A program made the translations under genes and the position numbers. Shown piece by piece: positions 1-8,224 of a DNA stretch of 64,000 bases (positions are counted from its first letter, which is position 1; every line of letters starts with the position of its first letter). The notes beneath the pieces were generated by a model that searched no databases, was not told the origin of the DNA, and worked only from the letters and a program-made list of their open reading frames with translations. Source of the DNA: Acrocarpospora macrocephala (GTDB taxonomy: Bacteria; Actinomycetota; Actinomycetes; Streptosporangiales; Streptosporangiaceae); the NCBI RefSeq assembly GCF_009687865.1, contig NZ_BLAE01000041.1, forward strand, positions 1-64,000, read 5' to 3'.

Positions 1-284
1 ATCTGCACGTCGGCGGCGTCGGCGAGTTTGGCCAGGCGGCGGATCAGCATCCCGATCCCGTCCGCAGTGTGGGCGATGGTGAACCGGTCGGCGATCGTCC
101 CGGTGGCGTCCATCACGCAGACGGCGTGGACCTCGGTGGCCCAGTCCAGTCCGGCGAAGAACTGCGCGGGGGGCAGCGAAACAGGCAGCGAAACGGGCAA
201 AGCGACTCCAGACGGTGGCAGCGACGACCCGGCGGCGACGGGGCCTGCTCCCGGGTGGTCACTAACCGGCGCTCTACGGCGCAT
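1..284 (-). CDS. IS110-family transposase, N-terminal part (runs off window)
   Basis: The reverse strand reads ATG at 284 and stays open to the window edge, giving about 94 residues. After a proline-rich leader of about 40 residues comes FFAGLDWATEVHAVCVMD and then a TIADRF segment. This is the hallmark start of IS110-family recombinases, where the Asp of GLDWA is the first acidic residue of the RuvC-like DEDD catalytic site. The family moves a circular intermediate using a bridge RNA encoded in the non-coding end. The catalytic Ser domain lies outside the window, so whether the element is intact cannot be judged. An AGGGAG sequence directly abuts the ATG, so the true start may lie further downstream. 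Confidence 0.8.
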   Translation of the reverse strand, partial: MRRRAPVSDHPGAGPVAAGSSLPPSGVALPVSLPVSLPPAQFFAGLDWATEVHAVCVMDATGTIADRFTIAHTADGIGMLIRRLAKLADAADVQ

Positions 285-436
285 CTCCCTGTTGCCGGTC
301 CCAAGCCCCGCGAGAACCGGGGGCGGCGGTGTCATGGAGGCCCTCGAAGAGCGACCGCACAAGGCCGTCACCCCGGCTCCCGCCGGGTTCCAACAACAAG
401 CACCATACGGGTGCCTGTGAGAAGGATGGTGCCCTA
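285..436. other. Non-coding flank of the IS110 element, candidate bridge-RNA region
   Basis: These 150 bases lie upstream of the transposase start and have no convincing gene. They contain a GC-rich snap-back (CCCGGC / GCCGGG near 373-388) and a GCACCAT (400-406) / ATGGTGC (426-432) inverted repeat. In IS110 elements the non-coding end next to the recombinase start encodes the bridge RNA. Its presence here is inferred from position only, and the element boundary cannot be set from one copy. Confidence 0.3.
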
Positions 437-724
437 GTGACCACCCATGCACCCGCCTACGCCGGTCCCGCCGACGTCGCCGCCTTCGGCCCGTACGGGC
501 CGGGCAGGCTCGACCGTCCGAGCGATCGGCCCGTCTACCCCAACCTCTGGCCGTACGCCCGGGATCTCTACCAGATTCCGGCGTTCCGCGAGACCACCGA
601 CTTCGCGGCGATCCGGCTCACCAGACCCGCATACGCGGAAGGCGGCCTGGTGCGAATCGCGGTCGAGCCGCACGAGGCCGACTGGGACGAGCCGCACGGT
701 ATTGCAGTACCGACCTACGCATGA
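437..724 (+). CDS. Glutathionyl-hydroquinone-reductase-like C-terminal fragment
   Basis: A GTG at 437 preceded by GAAGGA at 421-426 opens a 95-residue frame. Its centre, YPNLWPYARDLYQIPAF then ETTDFAAIR, resembles the C-terminal GST domain of ECM4/YqjG glutathionyl-hydroquinone reductases. Those are over 300 residues and carry an N-terminal thioredoxin fold with a catalytic Cys, which is missing here. The stop overlaps the next start as ATGA, so the two may be co-translated. The adjacent IS110 element makes truncation a natural explanation. It could instead be a small stand-alone protein, since a ribosome site is present. Confidence 0.5.
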   Translation: MTTHAPAYAGPADVAAFGPYGPGRLDRPSDRPVYPNLWPYARDLYQIPAFRETTDFAAIRLTRPAYAEGGLVRIAVEPHEADWDEPHGIAVPTYA

Positions 725-1767
725 GCGAGGTGCGCTGGGGTGTCACCCTGCCGCTGCCCGGGCTCGGGCTGCACCAGCACAGGGAGATCGTCGAGGCGCT
801 GCCCTCGCTCGGGTACGGCGACGTCTGGACCGGCGAGGGCGGCGGCTACGACGGCCTCACCGCGTTGACCGCCGCGCTGGCCTGGTCGCCGGGACTGAGA
901 GCGGGCACCGGGGTGCTGCCGGCCCAGACCCGGGGGCCGGGCGTGCTCGCGCAGACCGCCGCTTCGATGGCCGAGCTGGGCCAGGCCGAGGTGCTGCTCG
1001 GCATCGGCTCGTCGGTCCCCGCGCACGTCACCGCCCTCAACGGCCGCCCGCACGGCCGGCCCTATGCCCATGTGCGGGACCTGCTGCGGTTCCTCCGCCG
1101 GGCTTTCGACGGGGAGCACGTCATCGAGGCGTACGAGACCTTCTCGATCGACTTCAAGCTCCGGCAGCGTCTCCCGGTGCGGCCGAAGGTCATCGTGGGC
1201 GCGCTGCGGCCCGGCATGCTGAAGCTGGCCTTCACCGAGGGGGACGGTGCGATCACCAATGTGCTGGCCGCCCACGAGGTGCCCAGGATCGTCGAGGCCG
1301 CGGGGCCGCGCACCGGCGGGCAGGAACTCGTCGTCAAGATCTTCGTTACGCCGACCGAGGACGCCGGGCACGCCCGGGCGGCCGGGCGTGCCTTCCTCGG
1401 CTGGATACTCAACCAGCCGCCCTACCGCGCGTTCCACGACTGGCTTGGCCGGGGCGAGGCGCTGGCCGCGTCGCGGGCGGCCTGGGACGCGGGGGACCAG
1501 CGGGGGGCGGCCGAGGCGCTGCCGGACTCGGTGGTGGACGAGCTGTGGGTGCACGGCTCTCCAGCGGAGTGCCGCGCCCACATCGCCCGGTATCTCCACT
1601 CCGGCGTCACCGCGGTCGAACTCCATCTCACCCAGACACCCGAGTTGCGGGCGGCCCCGGACACCCTGCCGGATGTGCTGAGCGCCCTGCGGGTCCCGGC
1701 GCTGGTGCCACCCCCGACCTGGAACGGCCGAGCTGGACGCGCCGAACTACCGACCGAGCAGGGGTAG
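721..1767 (+). CDS. LLM-class (F420-dependent type) oxidoreductase
   Basis: A 348-residue TIM-barrel protein of the luciferase-like monooxygenase superfamily. It opens with VRWGVTLPLPG and continues with the strand/helix pattern GYGDVWTGEGGGYDGLTAL and the turn LGIGSS. Later FVTPTEDAG and a helical tail match the usual length of about 300-350. In actinomycetes these enzymes mostly use reduced coenzyme F420 and act as hydride-transfer dehydrogenases or reductases; the substrate cannot be read from sequence. The start overlaps the preceding stop (ATGA). It faces an AMACR-like gene across a tandem repeat. A role in acyl-CoA or lipid metabolism is only suggested by neighbours. Confidence 0.8.
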   Translation: MSEVRWGVTLPLPGLGLHQHREIVEALPSLGYGDVWTGEGGGYDGLTALTAALAWSPGLRAGTGVLPAQTRGPGVLAQTAASMAELGQAEVLLGIGSSVPAHVTALNGRPHGRPYAHVRDLLRFLRRAFDGEHVIEAYETFSIDFKLRQRLPVRPKVIVGALRPGMLKLAFTEGDGAITNVLAAHEVPRIVEAAGPRTGGQELVVKIFVTPTEDAGHARAAGRAFLGWILNQPPYRAFHDWLGRGEALAASRAAWDAGDQRGAAEALPDSVVDELWVHGSPAECRAHIARYLHSGVTAVELHLTQTPELRAAPDTLPDVLSALRVPALVPPPTWNGRAGRAELPTEQG

Positions 1768-1772
1768 GAGCG

Positions 1773-1874
1773 CGGCGGTCTCAGCACGCCCTCCGTGCTC
1801 AGCGTCCGGCGGTCTCAGCGCGCCCACCGCGTTCAGCGTCCGGCGGTCTCAGCGCGCCCACCGCGTTCAGCGCC
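1773..1874. repeat. Three 34-bp tandem repeats between convergent genes
   Basis: Units start at 1773, 1807 and 1841, each beginning CGGCGGTCTCAGC and containing CGCCC and TCAGCG. The third runs into the 3' end of the racemase gene, whose last codons have the same composition, so the array probably arose by slippage of that gene end. Copies 2 and 3 are nearly identical, while copy 1 differs at a few bases. Confidence 0.75.
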
Positions 1875-2979
1875 CGCGCGCCCACCGCGCGAGGATCTCC
1901 TCCGTGCTCAGCGCCCGGCTGTCGACCGGTGCCGGGGGCGCGTTGGGAGTTCTGGAGAACCTTGGCGCGGGCGCCGCCTGAACCACCCCGTCGACCTCGA
2001 CGTACGTGCCGCGTGCCGCCAGCTGGGGATGCCCGGCCGCCTCGGCGAAGGTGAGCACGGGTGTGACGCACGCGTCGGTGCCCGCGAAACGGGCGGCCCA
2101 TTCCTCGCGCGTGCGAGTCGCGAACGTGGCCGTGAAGCGCCTTCTCATCACCGGCCAGCACGCCCGGTCGTGCTGCTTTCCGAACTCGCGCGCGTCGATG
2201 CCCAGCCCGTCCAGAAGGGCCGAGAAGAACTGGGGTTCCAGCGCGCCCACCGCCACGTACCGCTGGTCGGCGCACGCGTAGGTGTCGTAGAACGGGGCGC
2301 CGCCGTCAAGCAGATTGGCCTGCCGCTGGTCGTGCCACTCGCCCATGCCGCGAAGCGCCAGGGTCATCTGGCTCAGCAGAGCGGCCCCGTCGACCATCGC
2401 CGCATCGACCACCTGCCCCCTGCCCGATAGGGAGCGTTCCCAGAGCGCGGCCAGCACGCCGACCAGTAGCAGCATGGAGCCGCCGCCGAAGTCGCCGACG
2501 AGGTTGAGCGGGGGAGCGGGGGGCTGGCTGGCGCGGCCCATGGCGTGCAGCGCGCCGGTCAGCCCGACGTAGTTGATGTCGTGACCGACGTCCCGGGCCC
2601 ACGGCCCGTCCTGACCCCATCCCGTGATCCGCCCGAAGACCAGCCGGGGGTTGCGTTCCAGGCACTCCCGCGGCCCGACTCCGAGCCGCTCCACCACTCC
2701 GGGGCGCAAGCCCTCGATCATGACGTCGGCGCGTTCGGCGAGATCCAGGACGAGAGCCCGCCCTCCAGGCTCCTTCAGGTCCACGGGGATCGAGCGACGG
2801 CCGCGCAGGACGGCATCGTCGCCAGGGTTCCCGAGTTCCAGCGCGCGTCCCTTCGGCCGGTCCACCCGGATCACGTCGGCGCCGAGATCCGCCAGCACCA
2901 TGGCCGCGTGCGGAGCCGGCCCAAGCCCGGCGAGTTCCAGGACGCGCAAGCCCGCCAGCGGGCCGGTATCAGTGGTCAC
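1867..2979 (-). CDS. Alpha-methylacyl-CoA racemase-like CaiB/BaiF protein
   Basis: A 370-residue family III CoA-transferase-fold protein. It matches the racemase branch: LAGLGPAPHAAMVLADLGAD, then VGHDINYVGLTGALH, then LNLVGDFGGGSML. His133, Asp163 and Glu248 have exactly the spacing of the catalytic His126, Asp156 and Glu241 of mycobacterial Mcr. That enzyme epimerises 2-methylacyl-CoA thioesters so that S-specific acyl-CoA oxidation can proceed. Length is typical (about 360). Its start overlaps the end of the upstream TetR gene by 11 bases, so the two are likely co-transcribed. With the nearby dehydrogenase and thiolase it suggests breakdown of branched or sterol-like acyl chains. Confidence 0.85.
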   Translation of the reverse strand: MTTDTGPLAGLRVLELAGLGPAPHAAMVLADLGADVIRVDRPKGRALELGNPGDDAVLRGRRSIPVDLKEPGGRALVLDLAERADVMIEGLRPGVVERLGVGPRECLERNPRLVFGRITGWGQDGPWARDVGHDINYVGLTGALHAMGRASQPPAPPLNLVGDFGGGSMLLLVGVLAALWERSLSGRGQVVDAAMVDGAALLSQMTLALRGMGEWHDQRQANLLDGGAPFYDTYACADQRYVAVGALEPQFFSALLDGLGIDAREFGKQHDRACWPVMRRRFTATFATRTREEWAARFAGTDACVTPVLTFAEAAGHPQLAARGTYVEVDGVVQAAPAPRFSRTPNAPPAPVDSRALSTEEILARWARGR

Positions 2980-3565
2980 GGTGCTCTTTCGGATCGGTCA
3001 GACTGGTCATGACCAGGTCGGCGAGCTGGCGGTAGGCTTCGGCGGCGTCGAGCCCGGTGGTCGCCTGGATCGTCCCGCGCTGGATCGCGCCCATGACCTC
3101 GGCCGCGGCGGCCCCCACGAACGACGCGTGCACTGGGCGCAGCGCTCCGGCCCGCACTCCCTCGGTCACGAGAGCCTGGACCCGCCGGGCCGCGTACTGC
3201 GTGTTCTCCTGGTAGACGTCGTTGGCCGGGCCGAAGTCGGCCACGTCGGCGAAGAACATGGCCGAGGCCGGTTGAAGTTCCGCGGCGACGGCCTCCAGGT
3301 AGATCGCCAGTCGCCTCGCCGGGTCCTCGGAGGCCGCGACCCGGGCCTCGATGCGTTCCGCCGCGGTCTTGAAGAACGAGCGTACGACTGCGACAACGAT
3401 CTGCTCCTTGCTCGGCGCCACGGCGTACAGAGTGGTTCTCGAACAGCGCAGCCGTTCCGCCAGGTCTCCGATGTTGAACGAAGAGAATCCCTCGGTCAGG
3501 AACAGCTCCCGGAGCTGAACCAGCATCTCCTCGCGGCGTGCGCGAGCTTTCCCTGGAAGTGGCAT
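2969..3565 (-). CDS. TetR/AcrR-family repressor
   Basis: A 198-residue regulator. Its N-terminal helix-turn-helix reads FSSFNIGDLAERLRCSRTTLYAV, followed by an all-helical ligand domain. It is divergent from the acyl-CoA dehydrogenase and co-directional with the racemase, with which it overlaps by 11 bases. The 69-base divergent gap contains a palindrome (GAGTAC / GTACTC, 3583-3610) repeated upstream of the thiolase gene at 6970-6997. It is therefore the obvious candidate to control both, with an acyl-CoA as likely ligand (inference from FadR/PaaR-type TetR proteins). Confidence 0.85.
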   Translation of the reverse strand: MPLPGKARARREEMLVQLRELFLTEGFSSFNIGDLAERLRCSRTTLYAVAPSKEQIVVAVVRSFFKTAAERIEARVAASEDPARRLAIYLEAVAAELQPASAMFFADVADFGPANDVYQENTQYAARRVQALVTEGVRAGALRPVHASFVGAAAAEVMGAIQRGTIQATTGLDAAEAYRQLADLVMTSLTDPKEHRDH

Positions 3566-3570
3566 GCGCT

Positions 3571-3624
3571 GACCTTATGGCAGAGTACCAGAACTGATAC
3601 CGTAGTACTCAGATTAGTTCTCGG
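3571..3624. promoter_or_regulatory. Palindromic operator, copy 1 (TetR/acyl-CoA dehydrogenase promoter)
   Basis: A 28-bp core at 3583-3610 has arms GAGTAC and GTACTC around AGAACTGATAC. The flanks GACCTTATG and CAGATTAGTTCTCGG are also shared with the copy at 6957-7010. The element lies between the divergent TetR and dehydrogenase starts and overlaps the region where their promoters must sit. Confidence 0.75.
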
Positions 3625-3633
3625 AGGATGTCC

Positions 3634-4815
3634 ATGCCCGCCTCACGTGTCATGCCCACCAGCGAGAGCGCTGAGCTGATCAGCCTCGTCCGGAACATCG
3701 CCGGCAAGGAACTCGCGCCCCGGGCCGCCAGGGCCGAGGCCGACGAGGAGTTCCCGCGCGAGGTCTTCAGGATCCTCGGCGCGGCCGGCGTCCTCGGCCT
3801 CCCGTACTCCGAGGAGTACGGCGGCGGGGGCCAGCCGTACGAGGCGTATCTGCAGGTGCTCGAGGAGATCGCGGCGATCTGGTCGAGCGTCGGAGTCGGC
3901 GTCAGCGTGCATGCGCTGTCCTGCTTCGGGCTAGTCGAATTCGGTACGGATGAGCAGCGGCGGGAGTGGCTGCCTGACATGCTCGGCGGCGACCTCCTCG
4001 GGGCGTACTGCCTGAGCGAGGCGCACGCGGGCTCCGATCCCGCCGCGATGCGGACCCGCGCCGTCCGGGACGGGGACGACTACGTGCTCGACGGCGCGAA
4101 GGCGTGGACGACACACGGCGGGCACGCCGACTTCTACCAGGTGATGGCGCGGACCTCGGACGATCGCAAGGGCATCTCCTGCTTCCTGATCCCGGCGAAC
4201 GCCGAAGGCCTGAGCGCCGACCCGCCCGAGCGCAAAATGGGCCTGACCGGATCCGCGACCGCCACCATGCGCCTGGACCACGTCCGCGTGCCCGCCCACC
4301 GCAGGATCGGCGCGGAGGGCGACGGCCTCAAGATCGCACTGACCGCCCTCGACTCCGGCCGGCTGGGAATCGCGGCGGTCGCCACTGGCCTGGCCCAAGG
4401 CGCCCTCGACCATGCGGTGGAGTACGCGAAGGAGCGCCAGACCTTCGGAAAACCGATCATCAAGCACCAGGGCCTCGCATTCCTCCTCGCCGACATGGAC
4501 GCGGCCGTCCAAAGCGCCCGCGCCACGACACTGCACGCCGCGCGCCTGAAGGACCAGGGCCGCCCGTTCAGCCGGGAGGCCGCCATCGCCAAACTGGTCG
4601 CCACCGACAACGCCATGAAGGTCACGACCGACGCCGTCCAGGTCCTCGGCGGCTACGGCTACACCCGCGACTTCCCAGTCGAGCGCTACATGCGCGAAGC
4701 GAAGGTCATGCAGATCTTCGAGGGAACCAACCAGATCCAGCGCCTGGTCATCAGCCGCGCACTCGCCGGGAACACCGGCGGAACAATCACCACGTCCCGC
4801 AGAGAACAGGACTGA
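3634..4815 (+). CDS. Acyl-CoA dehydrogenase
   Basis: A 393-residue flavoenzyme of the acyl-CoA dehydrogenase superfamily that introduces the alpha-beta double bond into acyl-CoA. Visible signatures are AYCLSEAHAGSDPAAM (flavin/substrate strand), AKAWTTHGG, the C-terminal QVLGGYGYTRDFPVERYMR and MQIFEGTNQIQR. Glu363 in the last motif is the catalytic base position of short/medium-chain enzymes. ATG 3634 is preferred over 3628 because GGAGG at 3623-3627 then has a 6-base spacing. It sits behind the shared palindromic operator, opposite the TetR gene. Confidence 0.9.
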   Translation: MPASRVMPTSESAELISLVRNIAGKELAPRAARAEADEEFPREVFRILGAAGVLGLPYSEEYGGGGQPYEAYLQVLEEIAAIWSSVGVGVSVHALSCFGLVEFGTDEQRREWLPDMLGGDLLGAYCLSEAHAGSDPAAMRTRAVRDGDDYVLDGAKAWTTHGGHADFYQVMARTSDDRKGISCFLIPANAEGLSADPPERKMGLTGSATATMRLDHVRVPAHRRIGAEGDGLKIALTALDSGRLGIAAVATGLAQGALDHAVEYAKERQTFGKPIIKHQGLAFLLADMDAAVQSARATTLHAARLKDQGRPFSREAAIAKLVATDNAMKVTTDAVQVLGGYGYTRDFPVERYMREAKVMQIFEGTNQIQRLVISRALAGNTGGTITTSRREQD

Positions 4816-4952
4816 TGGACGGAGCCTCGCTGACGAGCGGGCCACCTGAAGAAGCGGTCGTAGCCGTAGCAGCCCGGCAGCGAGATGCGGAACTCTTGGA
4901 GTAATTCGCTCCCTCGTGGTACGCGTGAGCGTCGGAGCTCACCCCACCGCTG

Positions 4953-5369
4953 CTAGGAAACCGCGGTCAGGGCCGTGCGCAGTTGCGCAATCACCGCTGC
5001 GGCCTCGGGGTAAGCGTCGGCATCCTCCCATAGGTCCCGCCACTCGGAGTGCTCGGCCACCACGCGGTCAAGAGCGCGGATCGCCAGTAATGCCAGGTCG
5101 TCCCCGATTTCCAATGTCCCGCCTTCGAGGAGGAAGTCTGGCGCGTAGGGCGAAGTAATCGGCTGTCCCCCTCGCTGGGAGGCGACGATCGCCGCAGCCG
5201 CGATGGCTTCGACGGCTTCGTCGCTGTCCAAGTAATCCTCCTGCACCATGACCTGCGTGAAAGCGCGCCTGATCAGCTGCGGCCGTTTCTCCGCGGGCGC
5301 GTCGTCCAGGTGTCCGCACCAGTCAGCGGCATGGTCGTTGTCGAACGGCCCTACATCCCATGTACCCAT
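4953..5369 (-). CDS. DUF4259-family protein
   Basis: Starting at ATG 5369 gives 138 residues beginning MGTWDVGPFDNDHAADW, the standard opening of DUF4259 proteins. Upstream in-frame starts up to 5483 would add a low-complexity extension and were not used. The body is helical and acidic, ending AAAVIAQLRTALTAVS. The function of the family is not established; members are small cytosolic proteins often found near toxin/immunity-type genes. It lies in a segment of unrelated small genes that separates the acyl-CoA dehydrogenase from the thiolase. Confidence 0.75.
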   Translation of the reverse strand: MGTWDVGPFDNDHAADWCGHLDDAPAEKRPQLIRRAFTQVMVQEDYLDSDEAVEAIAAAAIVASQRGGQPITSPYAPDFLLEGGTLEIGDDLALLAIRALDRVVAEHSEWRDLWEDADAYPEAAAVIAQLRTALTAVS

Positions 5370-5483
5370 GGCGTGCTTTCTACCGGAGGCCACTGACATT
5401 CCGGCCCGTCGCCGAACTGTTCGTGGATGAGCTCCTTGATGCGCAGCAGCATGACCGCGCGCTCGCGCCGGCGCGGACGTCAC

Positions 5484-6302
5484 CTACTCATATTCCTGTC
5501 CACAGATCGCCAACTCGGCAAGATCGGCCCAGGTAAGAGTGTTCAGGGGTCGCTCGCCCGGCTCGGGTTCGGACGTCAGGGAAATGACCGGTCCGGGCAC
5601 GGCTTTGCGGAACCCGTCGGCCTCATCCCAGCCGCCGATTGATCCCGCCATGCCGCACTCCAGATACGTCCGCGGGTCGAAGTTGTACCACCGCACGCCG
5701 GTAGCCCGTACAACACCCCATGGCCTCGGCACGTCCACGCCGAAAAACGCGTACTCATCGAGCGGACCGGCATCGGCGAAATCAGCCAGATCGGCGATCT
5801 GGGACAGCACGACCTGTTCCCAATCGGCATACGAGGCCGGCTCGCGCGCGAGATCGTAGGAGGTGGTACGCCACACCGGGCGTCTCGCCGGTGGATCGAT
5901 CACGGCGGCGGCCGTGACCATCGCGGCGACCACATCCAGCTCAAGCCCCCTCAGCCCGGCCATGGGCCAGCTCACCAGCCACCATGCCCGCAGGAATTCA
6001 TCAAGGGTACGCCCGGCGGCTTTCATGTCCTCTCCCACCCCGACCAGCCGGGAGTACAGATCACGATTGGTACGGCAGAGCGGATCCGGCGGACCATCGA
6101 CCCGATACAAGGACCCATCCACTGACCGCGCCTGCAGCGCGAGCATTCCAGCCAAGGCCTCGACGCGATCGTGGTGAACACTGATCCGGTCCCGGCCGCG
6201 GTCTTCCCCCTGCCAGATCTCCCACACCGCCATGCCAGACACCGTAGCCAAGGACCATCCCGGCCAGGAAGGCAACATCCACTCATGCCGCGAGCCGAGC
6301 AC
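5484..6302 (-). CDS. Hypothetical protein, unrecognised
   Basis: A 272-residue frame with GTG 6302; ATG 6278 and ATG 6233 are alternatives, and no start has a strong ribosome site. The sequence is rich in Trp and acidic residues (FLRAWWLVSWPMAG, MAVWEIWQGED) and ends LAELAICGQEYE. It has no signal peptide or clear membrane span, and no catalytic motif was recognised. It sits upstream of the DUF4259 gene on the same strand with a gap of about 115 bases, so the two could be one unit. Coding-like third-position GC supports a real gene. Confidence 0.6.
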   Translation of the reverse strand: MLGSRHEWMLPSWPGWSLATVSGMAVWEIWQGEDRGRDRISVHHDRVEALAGMLALQARSVDGSLYRVDGPPDPLCRTNRDLYSRLVGVGEDMKAAGRTLDEFLRAWWLVSWPMAGLRGLELDVVAAMVTAAAVIDPPARRPVWRTTSYDLAREPASYADWEQVVLSQIADLADFADAGPLDEYAFFGVDVPRPWGVVRATGVRWYNFDPRTYLECGMAGSIGGWDEADGFRKAVPGPVISLTSEPEPGERPLNTLTWADLAELAICGQEYE

Positions 6303-6439
6303 TCATGCCAAAGAGCAGATGTTCGGCCGTGAAGTCTGTCAGCGAATGTCCAGGATCTCCTTCCTTTACAGTGCTCCGGGCTCATCACTCGTTCTGACAT
6401 CAAATTAATTCGGAATACGTTCAGGAGTAATTTGGTGGC

Positions 6440-6901
6440 ATGGTCACGCCGACTGTCCCGTTCTCTGATCTGTCCAAGAACTCCAAGCGCGTCGCTGAGA
6501 CTCTCGACCGGGTCCATCGGCTGCATGTCAAGCGTCGCGATGGAGAGGACTTGTTTATCACCACGGCGCGGCACGACCGGGATCGGGCGGAGACGGCGGA
6601 CTTCGCAGCCCGCATGTTGATCGCGCTCGTCGGCAGCGACGATGGCAACCGTGCCGTGCTACACGCCCTGCCCTTGGTCTTCCCGTGGGTCCGGCACCTG
6701 TCCCAGGCTGAGATGTGGGAGTTCGTTCACGACCTCGTCGATGCCACGCGTGATGCGGTCGATCTAGACGTGCACGCCACTCTGCACCGGGTCATCGTCG
6801 AATGGCGGGCCACTGCCCGCATTCTGGCCGACCCCGCACTGACCGCGCAGCTCACTCGGGCGTTGCCAGACGAGGACCACGGTGCCGTGATCGCGCCTTG
6901 A
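6440..6901 (+). CDS. Phd/YefM-like antitoxin-type protein
   Basis: A 153-residue protein. Its first 65 residues (VPFSDLSKNSKRVAETLD, then VKRRDGEDLFITTARH) resemble the prevent-host-death antitoxin fold, a DNA-binding N-terminal domain. The helical tail of about 85 residues is longer than in classic Phd and would be the toxin-binding or a separate domain. No intact toxin gene follows: only a 20-codon frame (6909-6971) lies before the operator at 6957-7010. It may therefore be an orphan antitoxin, or may act with a toxin elsewhere. Confidence 0.6.
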   Translation: MVTPTVPFSDLSKNSKRVAETLDRVHRLHVKRRDGEDLFITTARHDRDRAETADFAARMLIALVGSDDGNRAVLHALPLVFPWVRHLSQAEMWEFVHDLVDATRDAVDLDVHATLHRVIVEWRATARILADPALTAQLTRALPDEDHGAVIAP

Positions 6902-6956
6902 GTCTTATGTGCGGCTGGCGCTGGCCACGATCGAGTACGGGTCGCGGTATGACGCC

Positions 6957-7010
6957 GACCTTATGAACTGAGTACCAGAACTGATACTTTGGTACTCAGA
7001 TTGGTTCTCG
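6957..7010 (+). promoter_or_regulatory. Palindromic operator, copy 2 (thiolase promoter)
   Basis: The core at 6970-6997 has 7-base arms GAGTACC and GGTACTC around AGAACTGATACTT. The flanks GACCTTATG and CAGATTGGTTCTCGG match copy 1 at 3571-3624 almost base for base. It lies about 70 bases before the thiolase start, which suggests control by the same TetR repressor. Confidence 0.75.
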
Positions 7011-7066
7011 GGGGGTCACCGGCGGAACGATCACTGCGTGATCGGGCGCCATCTGAAGGAGCAGCC

Positions 7067-8224
7067 TTGAACAGAGACGCGGTCATCGTCGAAGCAGTTC
7101 GCACGCCGATTGGGAAACGTGGCGGAAGCCTGTCCTCGGTCCATCCCGCCGATCTTTCTGCGGTGGTGCTGAGGGGGCTGAGTGACCGTGCCGGGATCGA
7201 TCCCGCGGTCATCGATGATGTGATCTGGGGCTGTGTGGGGCAGGTCGGTGAGCAGTCCTTCGACATCGCGCGCACCGCGGTGCTGTCGGCGGGATGGCCG
7301 GAGCACATTCCCGGTGTGACCGTCGACCGGCAGTGCGGGTCATCCCAGCAGGCCGTCTCCTTCGCGGCGGCCGGAGTCATAGCCGGTCACTACGACGTGG
7401 TCGTGGCCGGGGGAGTGGAAGTCATGTCCCGGGTTCCCCTGGGCTCCTCCCAGGCCGGCGGCTTCCCGCTGGGCCGGCGCTACATCGAGCGGTATGGCGC
7501 GGAGTTCCCCAACCAGGGCATCGGCGCGGAGATGGTCGCCCAGGAGTGGGGCATCACCCGTACCCAGCTGGACGAGTTCAGCCTCGAGTCCCACGCCAAG
7601 GCCGCGACCGCCGCCGACGAAGGCCGTTTCGCGGCCCAGATCCTCCCGGTGGAACTCGCGGACGGCACCGTGATCAGCGAGGATGAGGGCATCCGGCGCG
7701 GCGGCACGATCGAGCAGTTGGGCAGGTTGCGCCCGGCTTTCCGGGAGGACGGCCTGGTAACCGCGGGCAACGCCTCACAGATCAGCGACGGCGCGGCCGC
7801 GCTGCTCATCACCACCTCGGACAAGGCGGCCGAGTTGGGCTTGCGGCCGATCGCGCGCGTCCACACCTCCGTGGTGGTCGGCTCCGCGCCGATGCCGATG
7901 CTGACCGGGCCCATCCCGGCGACGCGGAAACTACTGAAGCGCTGCGGACTATCCTTGGGCGACATCGGCGCCGTGGAGATCAATGAGGCATTCGCGTCCG
8001 TAGTCCTCGCCTGGATGATCGAGCTCGGAGCCCAGCCCCACCAGGTGAACCCGCTTGGGGGAGCGATCGCACTGGGCCACCCTCTCGGCGGCAGCGGCGC
8101 CCGCCTGATGACAACGCTGCTCCATCACATGCGAGACAACGACATCTCCTACGGCCTCCAGACGATGTGCGAAGGCGGCGGCCAGGCAAACGCGACCCTG
8201 CTAGAACTCCTTCCATCCCGCTGA
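7067..8224 (+). CDS. Acetyl-CoA acyltransferase (thiolase)
   Basis: TTG 7067 with GAAGGAG at 7055-7061 gives 385 residues beginning NRDAVIVEAVRTPIGKRGG after the start, the canonical thiolase N-terminus. Cys90 in DRQCGSSQQAV is the acyl-accepting nucleophile. GGAIALGHPLGGSGARL supplies the His, and TMCEGGGQANA carries the second Cys. Such enzymes cleave 3-ketoacyl-CoA with CoA in beta-oxidation or condense acetyl-CoA. A longer in-frame start at 6989 overlaps the operator and was rejected. The shared operator links it to the acyl-CoA dehydrogenase at 3634. Confidence 0.9.
   Translation: MNRDAVIVEAVRTPIGKRGGSLSSVHPADLSAVVLRGLSDRAGIDPAVIDDVIWGCVGQVGEQSFDIARTAVLSAGWPEHIPGVTVDRQCGSSQQAVSFAAAGVIAGHYDVVVAGGVEVMSRVPLGSSQAGGFPLGRRYIERYGAEFPNQGIGAEMVAQEWGITRTQLDEFSLESHAKAATAADEGRFAAQILPVELADGTVISEDEGIRRGGTIEQLGRLRPAFREDGLVTAGNASQISDGAAALLITTSDKAAELGLRPIARVHTSVVVGSAPMPMLTGPIPATRKLLKRCGLSLGDIGAVEINEAFASVVLAWMIELGAQPHQVNPLGGAIALGHPLGGSGARLMTTLLHHMRDNDISYGLQTMCEGGGQANATLLELLPSR

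Noticed and set aside
1773-1874. CRISPR array
   Set aside because: The repeats are contiguous with no variable spacers and no cas genes. It is a simple tandem repeat.
4815-4904. A 29-codon frame overlapping the acyl-CoA dehydrogenase stop
   Set aside because: TGATG coupling is present, but the peptide has no recognisable features and no conservation can be shown.
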